Assembly (NCBI GenBank): GCA_947458455.1
Contig: CANGYJ010000009.1
Coordinates: 186,001 to 250,000 of the forward strand
Length of the DNA stretch: 64,000 nt
Direction of reading: 5' to 3'
Source: Verrucomicrobiaceae bacterium
Lineage (GTDB): Bacteria; Verrucomicrobiota; Verrucomicrobiia; Verrucomicrobiales; Verrucomicrobiaceae
Shown here: positions 25,185 to 35,528 of the stretch, piece by piece
How the letters are laid out: each line of letters opens with the position of its first letter
Numbering within the stretch: position 1 is the first letter of the stretch
Made by a program: the position numbers and the translations under genes
Notes under the pieces: model-generated
The model's database searches: none
Told to the model about the DNA's origin: nothing
Seen by the model: only the letters and a program-made list of their open reading frames with translations

Positions 25185-26399
25185 TCACTGCCAGCTCCGC
25201 TGATACGAACCGCGTTCGCTTCGAAAGGCGGCCAGCACTTCACCCGCGAGATAAAGTGAACCCGCGATGAGACGTGGGGAATCGTTTCGGGAGGCTTCGA
25301 GAGCCGCCGTGAGATTCGGATGGCAGAAAACGGACAGATCAGAGATGCCGAGCATGCTTTTGAGTTCCTCGGCGGTCATCGCACGCGGGGAATCGAAGTG
25401 CGTGAAGTGCCACGCTGCGGCCAACGGAGCGAGTTCGTGAAGCACGGCGGTGATGTCTTTGCCTGCCACAGCACCGAAGACGATGGTCGCCTTCTGATTG
25501 GGAAATTGCTCGCGCCAGGTTTGGGCAAGCACACGGGCGGCGTCGAGGTTGTGAGCGCCATCAAGGATCACATCGGGGCGAAGGCGCTGAAAGCGGGCGG
25601 GCCATTCCACCTGCTTCAAACCGGTTTCGAGGACGCTTGGAGGCAAATCGAGTCCCGCAGCATGCAAAGCCGCGAGAGCAAGTGCGGCGTTCCAGCGTTG
25701 ATGCGGGCCAGCGAGGCCGAGGGGGAGTTCGCATGGCTCGGTGATGAGCGTGAGCGGCGCGGCTTTTTCGCGGGCGGTGGTGAGGAGGACGTCGAGCGCC
25801 TCCTGGTCCTGCGTTTGGGTGACGAAGGGCACGCCGGGCTTGATGATGCCGGCTTTTTCGGAGGCGATCTTCGCGAGCGAATCACCGAGGATCTGCATGT
25901 GATCCCAACCGATGGGTGTGATGACGCTGACGACGGGCGTGATGGCGTTCGTGGCATCGAGACGGCCACCGAGGCCGGTTTCGAGCACGATCCATTCGAG
26001 GCCGCGCTGCGCAAACCAGTCGAGGGCAAGGGCGAAGGCCAGTTCGAAGAAGGTCGGATGCGGGTCCCAGTCGCGAACGAGATCGCGAAGACGAGCGATA
26101 CCGCTTTCGATCTCCTCGGGCGAGATCAGGCGCTCGGCATCGCGGATGCGTTCGCCAAAGTGAATGAGGTGCGGCGAGGTGAAGAGGCCGGCGTTGATGC
26201 CCGCGACCTTCAAAATGGAATGGATGAAGGCACAGGTGCTGCCTTTGCCGTTTGTGCCAGCCACATGGATGAACTTCATCCCTGCACGCGGCAGGCCGAG
26301 CTCGCACAGCAGGCGGTGAACGCCGTCCAGGCCGAGCTTGATGCCGAAAAGCTGCGTGGTGTAGAGCCAGTCGAGCTGCGGTTGAGGAGCTGTCTTCAT
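25185..26399 (-). CDS. folC: Folylpolyglutamate/dihydrofolate synthase
   Basis: The 404-residue enzyme is of the Mur-ligase-like FolC family, which adds glutamate to folates using ATP. The P-loop is GTNGKGST (48-55). 'SPHLIHFGERI' is the folate/substrate loop, and 'ETGLGGRLDATNAI' and 'ILDGAHNLDAA' are further family signatures. Length is normal. Its start overlaps the stop of the upstream response-regulator gene (ATGA), an unexpected operon partner. It is cytoplasmic. Confidence 0.93.
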   Translation of the reverse strand: MKTAPQPQLDWLYTTQLFGIKLGLDGVHRLLCELGLPRAGMKFIHVAGTNGKGSTCAFIHSILKVAGINAGLFTSPHLIHFGERIRDAERLISPEEIESGIARLRDLVRDWDPHPTFFELAFALALDWFAQRGLEWIVLETGLGGRLDATNAITPVVSVITPIGWDHMQILGDSLAKIASEKAGIIKPGVPFVTQTQDQEALDVLLTTAREKAAPLTLITEPCELPLGLAGPHQRWNAALALAALHAAGLDLPPSVLETGLKQVEWPARFQRLRPDVILDGAHNLDAARVLAQTWREQFPNQKATIVFGAVAGKDITAVLHELAPLAAAWHFTHFDSPRAMTAEELKSMLGISDLSVFCHPNLTAALEASRNDSPRLIAGSLYLAGEVLAAFRSERGSYQRSWQ

Positions 26400-27067
26400 G
26401 CACCGCCGATGGCATAGCCCACACCGCGCACGGTGCGGAAGAGCTTCTTGTCGTAATCTTTATCGATCTTCGCCCGCAGACGCTGGATATAGACCTCCAC
26501 GAGATTCGTCTCCGGGTCCATGTTGTAACCCCAGACGTGCTCGTAGATTTGCATGCGGCCAAACACGCGGCCGGGACTGCGCATCAAATGTTCCAAAAGC
26601 TCGAACTCACGCGTGCTCAGCTCGATCTCGACACCAGCGCGGGTCACTTTACGAGCCAGCAGATCCATGGCGAGGTCCTCCACCCGGATGAGATGGTTTG
26701 CCTCGCCCGCTTTCCGCCGTGCCACGGTGCGTAGGCGGGCAGCGAGCTCCTCGACGAAGAAGGGCTTCGTCATGTAATCATCCGCGCCGAGATTCAGGCC
26801 CTCGATTTTCTCCGGCAGTGTGGTGCGGGCGGTGAGGAGAATGACGGGAACGGCGTTCCGCTTCTCCCGCAGGCCACGGAGGATGCTTAGCCCATCGCGG
26901 CCCGGCACCATGATGTCGAGCACGAGGGCGTCGTAAGGTGTGCTGGTGGCCATTTCCCATGCCTCATCTCCATCGCTCACGGCATCCACCTGGATGCCCT
27001 GCTCTTCGAGGCCTTTTTTGGCGAAGGAGAGGAGCTTGGTTTGATCTTCGAGGAGAAGGATGCGCAT
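26396..27067 (-). CDS. OmpR-family response regulator
   Basis: The 223-residue protein has a receiver domain with acidic residues E7/D8 (LLLEDQ), the phospho-acceptor D51 (LVLDIMVPG), the Thr in 'LLTART' and the Lys in 'YMTKPF'. A winged-helix DNA-binding domain at about 125-223 ends 'VEVYIQRLRAKIDKDYDKKLFRTVRGVGYAI'. It lacks an adjacent sensor kinase, so its partner must be encoded elsewhere. Its stop overlaps the folC start, which couples the two genes. Confidence 0.94.
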   Translation of the reverse strand: MRILLLEDQTKLLSFAKKGLEEQGIQVDAVSDGDEAWEMATSTPYDALVLDIMVPGRDGLSILRGLREKRNAVPVILLTARTTLPEKIEGLNLGADDYMTKPFFVEELAARLRTVARRKAGEANHLIRVEDLAMDLLARKVTRAGVEIELSTREFELLEHLMRSPGRVFGRMQIYEHVWGYNMDPETNLVEVYIQRLRAKIDKDYDKKLFRTVRGVGYAIGGA

Positions 27068-27117
27068 GGGGCAAGGTTTCGAGTTTCAGGTTTAAAGTTC
27101 AAGGCTTAAAGTTTGGC

Positions 27118-28131
27118 ATGATGAAGTCCTTACCGCTCTTTTTTGCCTGCCTGCTCGCCACGTCATGCCGGATGCTGGCGCAGGACTTCGCCGCTGCGGA
27201 GGTTTACTCGGTCAAAACCGGCGGCCTGGCCTTTCTCGTGAAGGTGAATGGCAAAATCGTCCGCGAAACCTACTCGAACGGCGGCGGCAAAGACATCCCG
27301 CAGAAGATCTATAGCTGCACGAAAGCCTTTTGGAGCCTCACCGCCCTCGTGGCTGCCGAGGAAGGTCTTTTGAAGCTCGACGAGCCGGTGGCGAATACGA
27401 TCACGGAATGGGCGGCGGACAAAACGAAGAGCCAAATCGTCATCCGCGACCTGTTAAACTTCACCAGCGGCCTCTCGCCGATGCCGGAGCTGCATGACAA
27501 CGATCACCCGGACCGCACGAGCGCCGCGCTGAAGGCCCGCAGCCTCGCCCAGCCGGGTGACAGGTTCTTCTACGGCCCGGCGAGCCTTCAGGTGTTTCAC
27601 GAGGTCCTGGCGAAGAAGCTCAAAAAGAAGTCGCCCACTCGGTTTCTCGAACGCGAGGTACTTTCGCCGCTCGGCCTCGGCTCACAACGCTACCTTCCCG
27701 ATGGCACCGGCGCTCCACTGCTAGCTGCTGGCTGGATGCAAACGGCCCGCCAATGGAGCGCCATGGGACGTGTGATCCTCGAAAAGGGCGAGCCGGTGCT
27801 CGACGAGGACGATGGCTTCTTCGCGGAGGCGCTGAAAGGTGGCAAAGCAAACGAAGCCTATGCCTTCGGCTTTTGGAACAACCACGCCGCCGGCTCGAAA
27901 TCCGGCCGCGAGATCGACGTGGAGACCCTGATGGAGCGGAAACTCATGAGCCAATCCTGGCGGAACATCTGCCTGAGCAAAACCGCCCCTGCTGAACTCG
28001 TCGCCTGCATTGGCAGCTACGGCCAGCGGCTTTACGTCGTGCCGTCGAAGAAGCTCGTCATCGTTCGCCTTGGCAAAGGCGGCCAGTTTAAGGATGCGCC
28101 GTTCTTGAAGGCGCTGTTTGGCACGAAATAG
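27118..28131 (+). CDS. Secreted serine hydrolase, beta-lactamase fold
   Basis: Starting at the first of two adjacent ATG codons (27118) gives 337 residues with a signal peptide (ending RMLAQ). The domain is of the class C beta-lactamase/penicillin-binding superfamily: the S-x-x-K motif is SCTK in 'KIYSCTKAFWSLTALVA', a Tyr motif is seen as 'FYGPAS', and the C-terminal part ends 'QRLYVVPSKKLVIVRLG', as in secreted esterase/transpeptidase-like members. The substrate may be an ester or a D-amino-acid peptide. The 50-base upstream spacer is a run of 'ttcaggtttaaagttcaagg'-like imperfect direct repeats. Confidence 0.83.
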   Translation: MMKSLPLFFACLLATSCRMLAQDFAAAEVYSVKTGGLAFLVKVNGKIVRETYSNGGGKDIPQKIYSCTKAFWSLTALVAAEEGLLKLDEPVANTITEWAADKTKSQIVIRDLLNFTSGLSPMPELHDNDHPDRTSAALKARSLAQPGDRFFYGPASLQVFHEVLAKKLKKKSPTRFLEREVLSPLGLGSQRYLPDGTGAPLLAAGWMQTARQWSAMGRVILEKGEPVLDEDDGFFAEALKGGKANEAYAFGFWNNHAAGSKSGREIDVETLMERKLMSQSWRNICLSKTAPAELVACIGSYGQRLYVVPSKKLVIVRLGKGGQFKDAPFLKALFGTK

Positions 28132-28196
28132 ATCCGCCAAAACGCCACCACACGGCTCTTGCTCATTCTCCAAACCGCCCTAGTCTCGCTGCCCTT

Positions 28197-29312
28197 ATGC
28201 TCCGAGCCGGTATCGTCGGCCTACCGAATGTAGGCAAATCCACCCTCTTTAACGCAGTCACCCGCACCCGAAAGGCGGAGGCTGCCAACTATCCCTTCTG
28301 CACCATCGAGCCGAACACCGGCGTCGTGACGGTGCCGGATGAGCGCCTCGCGGTGCTCTCGAAACTCTCCGGCTCCTCGAAGCTGATCCCCGCCGCGATT
28401 GAATTCGTGGACATCGCCGGCCTCGTGAAGGGTGCCAGCCAGGGTGAAGGCCTCGGCAACAAGTTCCTCAGCCACATCCGCGAGGTGGACGCCATCGTCC
28501 ACGTCGTGCGCTGCTTTGAAAATGGCGACATCACGCACGTCAGCGGCAGCATCAATCCCGTGGCGGATATCGAAGTGATCAACACCGAGCTCATCCTCGC
28601 GGACATGGACGCCATTCAGCGCCGCAAGGACAAGGCCGAGAAGAATGCCAAACGCGGCGAAAAAGAGGCGAAAGCCGAGGTGGCCATCTGTGAGAGGCTG
28701 ATTCCGCATTTCGACGCCGGAAAACCTGCCGTGACGCTCGAAATGACCGATGACGAGCGCAAGCTGGTGAAGTCCTTTTTCCTGCTCAGCTCGAAGCCCT
28801 GCATCTTCGCCTGCAACGTGTCTGAGGACGATCTGGCATCTGCTTCGAACGATCCCGACAACCACCCCTTCGTCGGCAAGGTGCGTGAATATGTGAAGCA
28901 TGCCCACGAAGCCAGCGCCGTCGTCGTGAGCGCCGCCATCGAGAGTGAGCTGATCGATTTGAGCGAGGAAGAATCCAAAGCCTACCTCGCTGACATCGGC
29001 GTGACGGACAGCGGCGTCTCCCGCCTGATCAAAGGCGTGTATGACCTCCTCGGTCTCCAGACTTATCTCACCACGGGTGAAAAAGAAACCCGCGCCTGGA
29101 CCATCGTGAAAGGCATGAAGGCCCCGCAAGCGGCCGGCGTCATCCATGGCGACTTCGAACGCGGCTTCATCGCCGGTGAAATCGTGCCTTACCATGACCT
29201 CGTGGAACTCGGCTCCTACGCCAAGTGCCGCGAAAAAGGCAAACTCCGCATCGAAGGCAAAGAATACGTCATGAAGGACGGCGACGTCGTCGAGTGGCGT
29301 TTCAATGTGTGA
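28197..29312 (+). CDS. ychF: Ribosome-binding ATPase YchF
   Basis: The 371-residue protein matches the universal YchF/Ola1 Obg-like family throughout. It has G1 'GLPNVGKST', then 'NYPFCTIEPNTGVV', G3 'VDIAGLVKGASQGEGLGN', a coiled-coil segment, and a C-terminal TGS domain ending 'EGKEYVMKDGDVVEWRFNV'. The family hydrolyses ATP rather than GTP and binds ribosomes. It is cytoplasmic and apparently in a single-gene unit, with recQ convergent 8 bases downstream. Confidence 0.97.
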   Translation: MLRAGIVGLPNVGKSTLFNAVTRTRKAEAANYPFCTIEPNTGVVTVPDERLAVLSKLSGSSKLIPAAIEFVDIAGLVKGASQGEGLGNKFLSHIREVDAIVHVVRCFENGDITHVSGSINPVADIEVINTELILADMDAIQRRKDKAEKNAKRGEKEAKAEVAICERLIPHFDAGKPAVTLEMTDDERKLVKSFFLLSSKPCIFACNVSEDDLASASNDPDNHPFVGKVREYVKHAHEASAVVVSAAIESELIDLSEEESKAYLADIGVTDSGVSRLIKGVYDLLGLQTYLTTGEKETRAWTIVKGMKAPQAAGVIHGDFERGFIAGEIVPYHDLVELGSYAKCREKGKLRIEGKEYVMKDGDVVEWRFNV

Positions 29313-29320
29313 TGCCTATT

Positions 29321-31267
<1,947 letters not shown>

Positions 31268-31383
31268 AAGGAGGGCGGAGTGTGGCAGGCGCGAGAGGCC
31301 ACCGCAAGATTCGATGACAAAAGCAAAGGCTGAGCGTGACAGACTGGAGGCAGGCGGCTAGGATTTTCACGAATACCGCTCCC

Positions 31384-32271
31384 GTGAACCTTCCCACATT
31401 CATCCTTCGTCTTCGCTGGCTGGCGCCCTCGGCATTTTGCCTCCTGACTTTGGCTGGCTGCGTTCCGACGAGTGATTATGAGGCGCTGCAAAAGGAGAAT
31501 CAGGAACTGCAAAAGTCCGTGGATACGCTGAACGTACAGATCCGGCAGATGCATGCGCAGTTGCTCATGGCGCAGCAGCAGCAGGCACAGACCGTCGAAC
31601 TCCAGGCTAGGCTGGAGCAGGCCAAAAAGGAGGCAGCGGATAAGGAGGAGGAAATGCGCCAGCTCCAGCAACGCTGGGAGAAATACAAAGGAGACCGCCG
31701 CAAAGCCCTCGTCGGCAAGCAGTTCAGTGAGATCGCCCTGGGAGACGGCCGCGTGCTAAAAAACGCCGAGATCACCGGCATGGTGGACGATCAGCTTGCC
31801 ATCCGGCATGAGAATGGATTCACGAAGGTGGCACTGGCCATGGGCGGGGACGAAATCCGCTGGCTGGCCTGTTTTGATGAGGAAGAATCGGCGGATAACA
31901 TGCGCCTCGCCCGCCTGGGCAAGGCGAAATCCCTCGGTGCTCAGCTCGATGCATCCCGCAAGCCACAACCCGGCGCGAGCAGTAGCTCAACGACAACCAA
32001 ACCTGCCTCGCAGGAAGAGGCGAAGGCGCTGCGGAAAGCCATCGAGACCCAGCGAGCGGCCTTGAACCAAGCCTACAATCGCCTGGCTACCAAGCACCCA
32101 TCAGCGCTACGCGGAGCGCACTGGAATGGCGCCCGCCCGGAGGATAGCGGCCTGATCAATGTTTTCGCCGAGCGCCGTGCCGTGCTCGGTCTCGGCGAGC
32201 TCGATAGCCTCGCCGCCTCCATCAAGGCAGGTCTGCGCAAGCTCCACGACCTCGAATTCGTCTCTCCCTGA
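31384..32271 (+). CDS. Coiled-coil lipoprotein, unknown
   Basis: Using a GTG at 31384 gives 295 residues with a lipobox (LLTLAGC). The frame is open from an ATG at 31336, but that would put 16 extra residues before the signal. A strong coiled coil follows the lipidated Cys (about residues 35-100, rich in Gln/Glu/Leu, for example 'LQKENQELQKSVDTLNVQI'). A beta-rich domain around 'FSEIALGDGRVLKNAEITGMVDDQLAIRH' resembles short SH3-like or SHD1-type modules. A second helical region ends the protein. It has 12 bases to the following PSCyt1 gene. Confidence 0.72.
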   Translation: MNLPTFILRLRWLAPSAFCLLTLAGCVPTSDYEALQKENQELQKSVDTLNVQIRQMHAQLLMAQQQQAQTVELQARLEQAKKEAADKEEEMRQLQQRWEKYKGDRRKALVGKQFSEIALGDGRVLKNAEITGMVDDQLAIRHENGFTKVALAMGGDEIRWLACFDEEESADNMRLARLGKAKSLGAQLDASRKPQPGASSSSTTTKPASQEEAKALRKAIETQRAALNQAYNRLATKHPSALRGAHWNGARPEDSGLINVFAERRAVLGLGELDSLAASIKAGLRKLHDLEFVSP

Positions 32272-32283
32272 CACGTCCAACCA

Positions 32284-32841
32284 ATGAAAACAGCCATCAT
32301 CGCCCTCGCCACGCTCAGCGTGGCCGCCGCCACCGCCTCCGCCGTGGATTACGCCAGCCAGATCGTGCCTATCTTTCGGGCGAAGTGCTACGAGTGCCAT
32401 CACACCAGCAAAAAGGTGAAGGGTGATGTCGATCTCGCGGACGACAAGATGCCCGAAAGCATTGGAGCCGGAAAGCACATTGTGCCCAGTGAGCCGAAGA
32501 AGAGCACCATGCTGATCTACTGCACGCTACCTGACGACGATGAAGATGTGATGCCACCCAAGGGCAAGAACCGCCTCAGCCCCACCGAGCTGAAGATGCT
32601 CGAAACCTGGATCACCGAAGGAGCCAGCCTGACCGGCGGCGCGGCACCCGCTGCCGCAGCGCCCACCGCTGGCGGTGCTCAAAAATGGACCAGCACCGAT
32701 GGCAAAGTCATCGACGCCACTTTCGTGCGATTGGAAGGTGACAACGTCGTCCTCACCGTCACCGCCACGGGCACCACGTATGCCGTTCCTCTCGCCCGCC
32801 TTTCTCCAGAGAGCCAGACGCAGGCCAAGGCGGCGAAATGA
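32284..32841 (+). CDS. Single-haem PSCyt1 protein with SHD1-like tail
   Basis: The 185-residue exported protein has a signal peptide (ending ASAVDY). A planctomycete-type cytochrome C domain begins 'YASQIVPIFRAKCYECHH' (haem motif CYECH) and has a distal 'MPPKGKNRLSPTELKMLETWI'. After an Ala/Pro/Gly linker, the C-terminal 50 residues (KWTSTDGKVIDATFVRLEGD, then LARLSPESQTQ) match the SHD1 pattern. It is probably a periplasmic or surface electron carrier. The upstream lipoprotein gene has the same strand and a 12-base gap. Confidence 0.85.
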   Translation: MKTAIIALATLSVAAATASAVDYASQIVPIFRAKCYECHHTSKKVKGDVDLADDKMPESIGAGKHIVPSEPKKSTMLIYCTLPDDDEDVMPPKGKNRLSPTELKMLETWITEGASLTGGAAPAAAAPTAGGAQKWTSTDGKVIDATFVRLEGDNVVLTVTATGTTYAVPLARLSPESQTQAKAAK

Positions 32842-32893
32842 TCTGCCTGCTCGAGACACCGTTCCGCCGCGCCATGGAGTAAAGTCTTTTCTC

Positions 32894-33979
32894 GTGAACC
32901 GCCGCGCCCTCATCACCTCCTCACTCGCCCTCGCCGGAGCCTCCGCCCCGCCCGCAGCGCTCTCGCGGCGGAAGCGCCTGGGCATCGTCATCCATTCCTA
33001 CTGGAAGCGCTGGCACGGCCGCTACTCCAGCCTGAAGCAGCCGCCCTTCACCACGCCGCTCGATGTGCTCGATCATGTGCGCAGCCTCGGTGCAGGCAGC
33101 CTTCAAATCGGCGTCGCAGACTGGAACCGCGAGCTGGCGGGCAAAGTGCGCCACACCTGCGAGTCCTACGGCATGAAGCTCGAAGGCAGCATCACGCTTC
33201 CCAAGAACGAGGCGGATGTCTCCCGCTTCGAGCAGGAGCTGCGCCTCGGCAAAGAAGCAGGTGCCACCATCTTCCGAAGCTACATCGGCGGCAGACGCTA
33301 TGAAGACTTTGCCTCCCTCGATGCCTTCAAGGCCTTCAAAGAGGCCGCGTGGCGCTCCATGCAGCTCGCCGAGCCCTTGGCCCGCCATCATCGCGTGCGC
33401 ATCGGCATCGAAAATCACAAAGACTTCCATGCTGCCGAGCTCGTCGAGATGCTCACCCGCCTCTCCAGCCCTCAAATCGGCTGCGCCATCGACCTCGGCA
33501 ATTCCATCGCCCTACTCGAAGACCCCGTCGTCGTCGTCAAGACCCTCGCGCCCTTCGCCGTCACCACGCACATCAAAGACATGGCCGTTCAGGAATACGC
33601 CGATGGTTTCCTGCTCTCCGAAGTGCCGCTTGGTGAAGGCATCCTCGATCTTCCGCATCTTTTAGGCCTCATCGAAAAGGCCAATCCCGAGGTCGAGCAT
33701 CATCTCGAAATGATCACCCGTGATCCACTGGAGATTCCCTGCCTTCGAGAAAGCTACTGGGCCACCTTCCCCGACAAGCCGGCCACCACGCTCGCCCGCA
33801 CGCTCTCGATGGTGAAGGCCCGCAAAGCCGAAAAACTTCCCTCCGTGAAAAACCGCAGCCTGGAGGACCACCTCGCCTTTGAAGAAGAAAACATCGTGAA
33901 GTGCCTCAAGCATGCCGGCGAGAAGCTCGGCTTCGACAGCGTCCAGGTGCGCAGGCCCTCCGCGAAGGAAGAGAAGTAA
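32894..33979 (+). CDS. Sugar isomerase/epimerase-like TIM barrel
   Basis: From a GTG at 32894 the protein is 361 residues and opens with a twin-arginine-like leader (MNRRALITSSLALAGA). The rest is a xylose-isomerase-like/AP-endonuclease-2 TIM barrel, with 'LDVLDHVRSLGAGSLQIGVADWN', 'IGIENHKDFHAAELVEML', 'IGCAIDLGNSIALLED' and 'VTTHIKDMAVQ'. Conserved Glu/His/Asp positions fit a metal site. Tat export of such enzymes is common in Planctomycetes and Verrucomicrobia. The substrate is probably a sugar or keto-sugar, but this is unproven. Confidence 0.85.
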   Translation: MNRRALITSSLALAGASAPPAALSRRKRLGIVIHSYWKRWHGRYSSLKQPPFTTPLDVLDHVRSLGAGSLQIGVADWNRELAGKVRHTCESYGMKLEGSITLPKNEADVSRFEQELRLGKEAGATIFRSYIGGRRYEDFASLDAFKAFKEAAWRSMQLAEPLARHHRVRIGIENHKDFHAAELVEMLTRLSSPQIGCAIDLGNSIALLEDPVVVVKTLAPFAVTTHIKDMAVQEYADGFLLSEVPLGEGILDLPHLLGLIEKANPEVEHHLEMITRDPLEIPCLRESYWATFPDKPATTLARTLSMVKARKAEKLPSVKNRSLEDHLAFEEENIVKCLKHAGEKLGFDSVQVRRPSAKEEK

Positions 33980-34033
33980 GCTGTGGCAAGGATGCGCTTG
34001 CGCCGGGCGTTGAAGCCGTGAATCTCGCCCCGC

Positions 34034-35203
34034 ATGAAAACCATTCTTTTCGCCCTCCTTGGCACGCTCACCGCCACTCTAGCCGATGACGTGCCCGGAT
34101 TGAAGACCCTCAAAATCGGCGATCCCGCACCCGCCTTTGAACTCATCGGCATCGACGAGGAAAAACACTCGCTCGACGAGTATGCGAAGGCGGAATTGCT
34201 CATGATCGCCTTCATCAGCAATCACTGCCCCACCTCCCAGGCCATCGAGTCGAGACTCAAAAAGCTCGCCGCCGATCACAAAGGCAAGATGCAGGTCGTC
34301 GCCATCAATCCAAACGATCCCGCCGCCCTCCGAGCGGACGAACTCGGCTACTCGAAATACAACGACAGCTTCCCGGAGATGAAAAAGCATGCCGCCGAGC
34401 AGAAGTTCACTTTCCCCTACCTCTTCGACGGCGAGACCCAGGCCATCGCCAAAGCCTATGGCTGCCTCGCCACGCCTCATGTCTTCCTTTTCGACAAGGA
34501 ACGCAAACTTCGCTACCAGGGCCGCTTCGATGACTCACGCTATGCCGATGATGCCAGCGTCACCGCACCCGATGCCAAGAACGCCGTCGAGGCTCTGCTC
34601 GCTGGCAAAGACGTGCCCGTGGCCCAAACGAAACCGCATGGCTGCTCCACCAAATGGATCGAGAAACGCCAGGGCGTCGCCTCCGACAACGAGAAGTGGG
34701 AAAAAGGCAGTGTCGAGGTCGAAACCATCACGCCCGACGGCATCGCCGAGCTGCGCAAGAACGCCACCAAGAAGCTCCGCCTTTTCAACGTGTGGGCCAC
34801 CTGGTGCGGACCCTGCGCCGAGGAGTTTCACGAGTTCGTCACCACCCAGCGGAAGTTCGGCCTGCGTGACTTTGAGTTCATCAGCATCAGCATGGATGAT
34901 CCGAAGACCCTCGCCGACGTGAGAACCTTCCTCGAAGAGAAGAACGCCATGGTGCATGACCGGCTAAAACCCTCCCTCAAAGCCGAGGGTCGCAAAGGCA
35001 ATGCCTACGTCTTCGAGGGCGCCAGCCACGATGAACTCATTAAAGCCCTCGACCCCGAATGGCCCGGCCCCATCCCCCACACCATCCTCGTCGCCCCCGG
35101 CGGTGAAGTCGTCTTCCGCCACAACGGCGAGATCAACGGCGAAGAACTCCGCGCCAAAATCCTCGAAATCCTCGGCCACTACTGGCTGCCGGAGACGAAG
35201 TAA
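34034..35203 (+). CDS. Double thioredoxin-fold exported protein
   Basis: The 389-residue product has a short signal peptide (ending LTATLADD). It has an AhpC/redoxin-like domain (about 25-190) with a single Cys in 'ISNHCPTS', and a TlpA-like domain (about 220-389) with the active CxxC WCGPC (Cys258, Cys261). It probably carries out thiol-disulfide exchange in the periplasm. The first domain lacks a second Cys, so it may bind metal or act as a one-Cys peroxidase. It follows the TIM-barrel gene by 54 bases. Confidence 0.85.
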   Translation: MKTILFALLGTLTATLADDVPGLKTLKIGDPAPAFELIGIDEEKHSLDEYAKAELLMIAFISNHCPTSQAIESRLKKLAADHKGKMQVVAINPNDPAALRADELGYSKYNDSFPEMKKHAAEQKFTFPYLFDGETQAIAKAYGCLATPHVFLFDKERKLRYQGRFDDSRYADDASVTAPDAKNAVEALLAGKDVPVAQTKPHGCSTKWIEKRQGVASDNEKWEKGSVEVETITPDGIAELRKNATKKLRLFNVWATWCGPCAEEFHEFVTTQRKFGLRDFEFISISMDDPKTLADVRTFLEEKNAMVHDRLKPSLKAEGRKGNAYVFEGASHDELIKALDPEWPGPIPHTILVAPGGEVVFRHNGEINGEELRAKILEILGHYWLPETK

Positions 35204-35244
35204 AATTTCAGGTTTAACATGCCTCCCAAGGCTTCGATATGGAG

Positions 35245-35320
35245 GTTGGAGTCTAGGCTTTAGCCGACTCTTGGACCTCTCACACCATCTCAAACGGTCG
35301 GCTAAAGCCTAGACTCCAAC
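35245..35320. repeat. Perfect 24-bp inverted repeat
   Basis: Arms 35245-35268 and 35297-35320 are exactly complementary over 24 bases (left arm begins gttggagtctagg; right arm ends cctagactccaac), around a 28-base loop. No T-run follows, so it is unlikely to be a simple terminator. The arms contain the word 'ctaggctttagcc'. Together with the next element it fills most of the 325-base spacer 35204-35528, where I see no gene. Confidence 0.85.
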
Positions 35321-35392
35321 TTCTGAATTCGACACTCATTCCCCGTCCCCATCGCCGCCATCATCCTTGCTGGGAAATGGCCTAAACTGAGA

Positions 35393-35493
35393 CGCGGTAG
35401 CGTCCTGGAGTGCTCCAGACCTCTGGAGCTTTTCGCAGGCCGCCAGACGCTCGAAAGCGCCGCAGGACCGGCGCCGTCCAGGACGCTATCGCG
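35393..35493. repeat. 101-bp palindromic element, intergenic copy
   Basis: The element is bounded by near-perfect 17-bp inverted ends, cgcggtagcgtcctgga at the left and the complement of cgcgatagcgtcctgga at the right (one mismatch). Inside are two hairpins: ctccaga/tctggag around 35412-35429, and gcgccg/cggcgc around 35457-35474. The reverse complement aligns gap-free with 2253-2353 inside the SNF2 gene. It contains no ORF of its own, so it must be mobilised in trans if mobile. Confidence 0.88.
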
Positions 35494-35528
35494 AATCTCG
35501 TATCACTTCTTTGGGATTCACCCGATCC

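Noticed and set aside
34003..34030. The word gggcgttgaagccgt also seen at about 45803-45817
   Set aside because: The second copy codes for DGFNAR in the M14 remnant and the flanks do not match, so I take it as chance.
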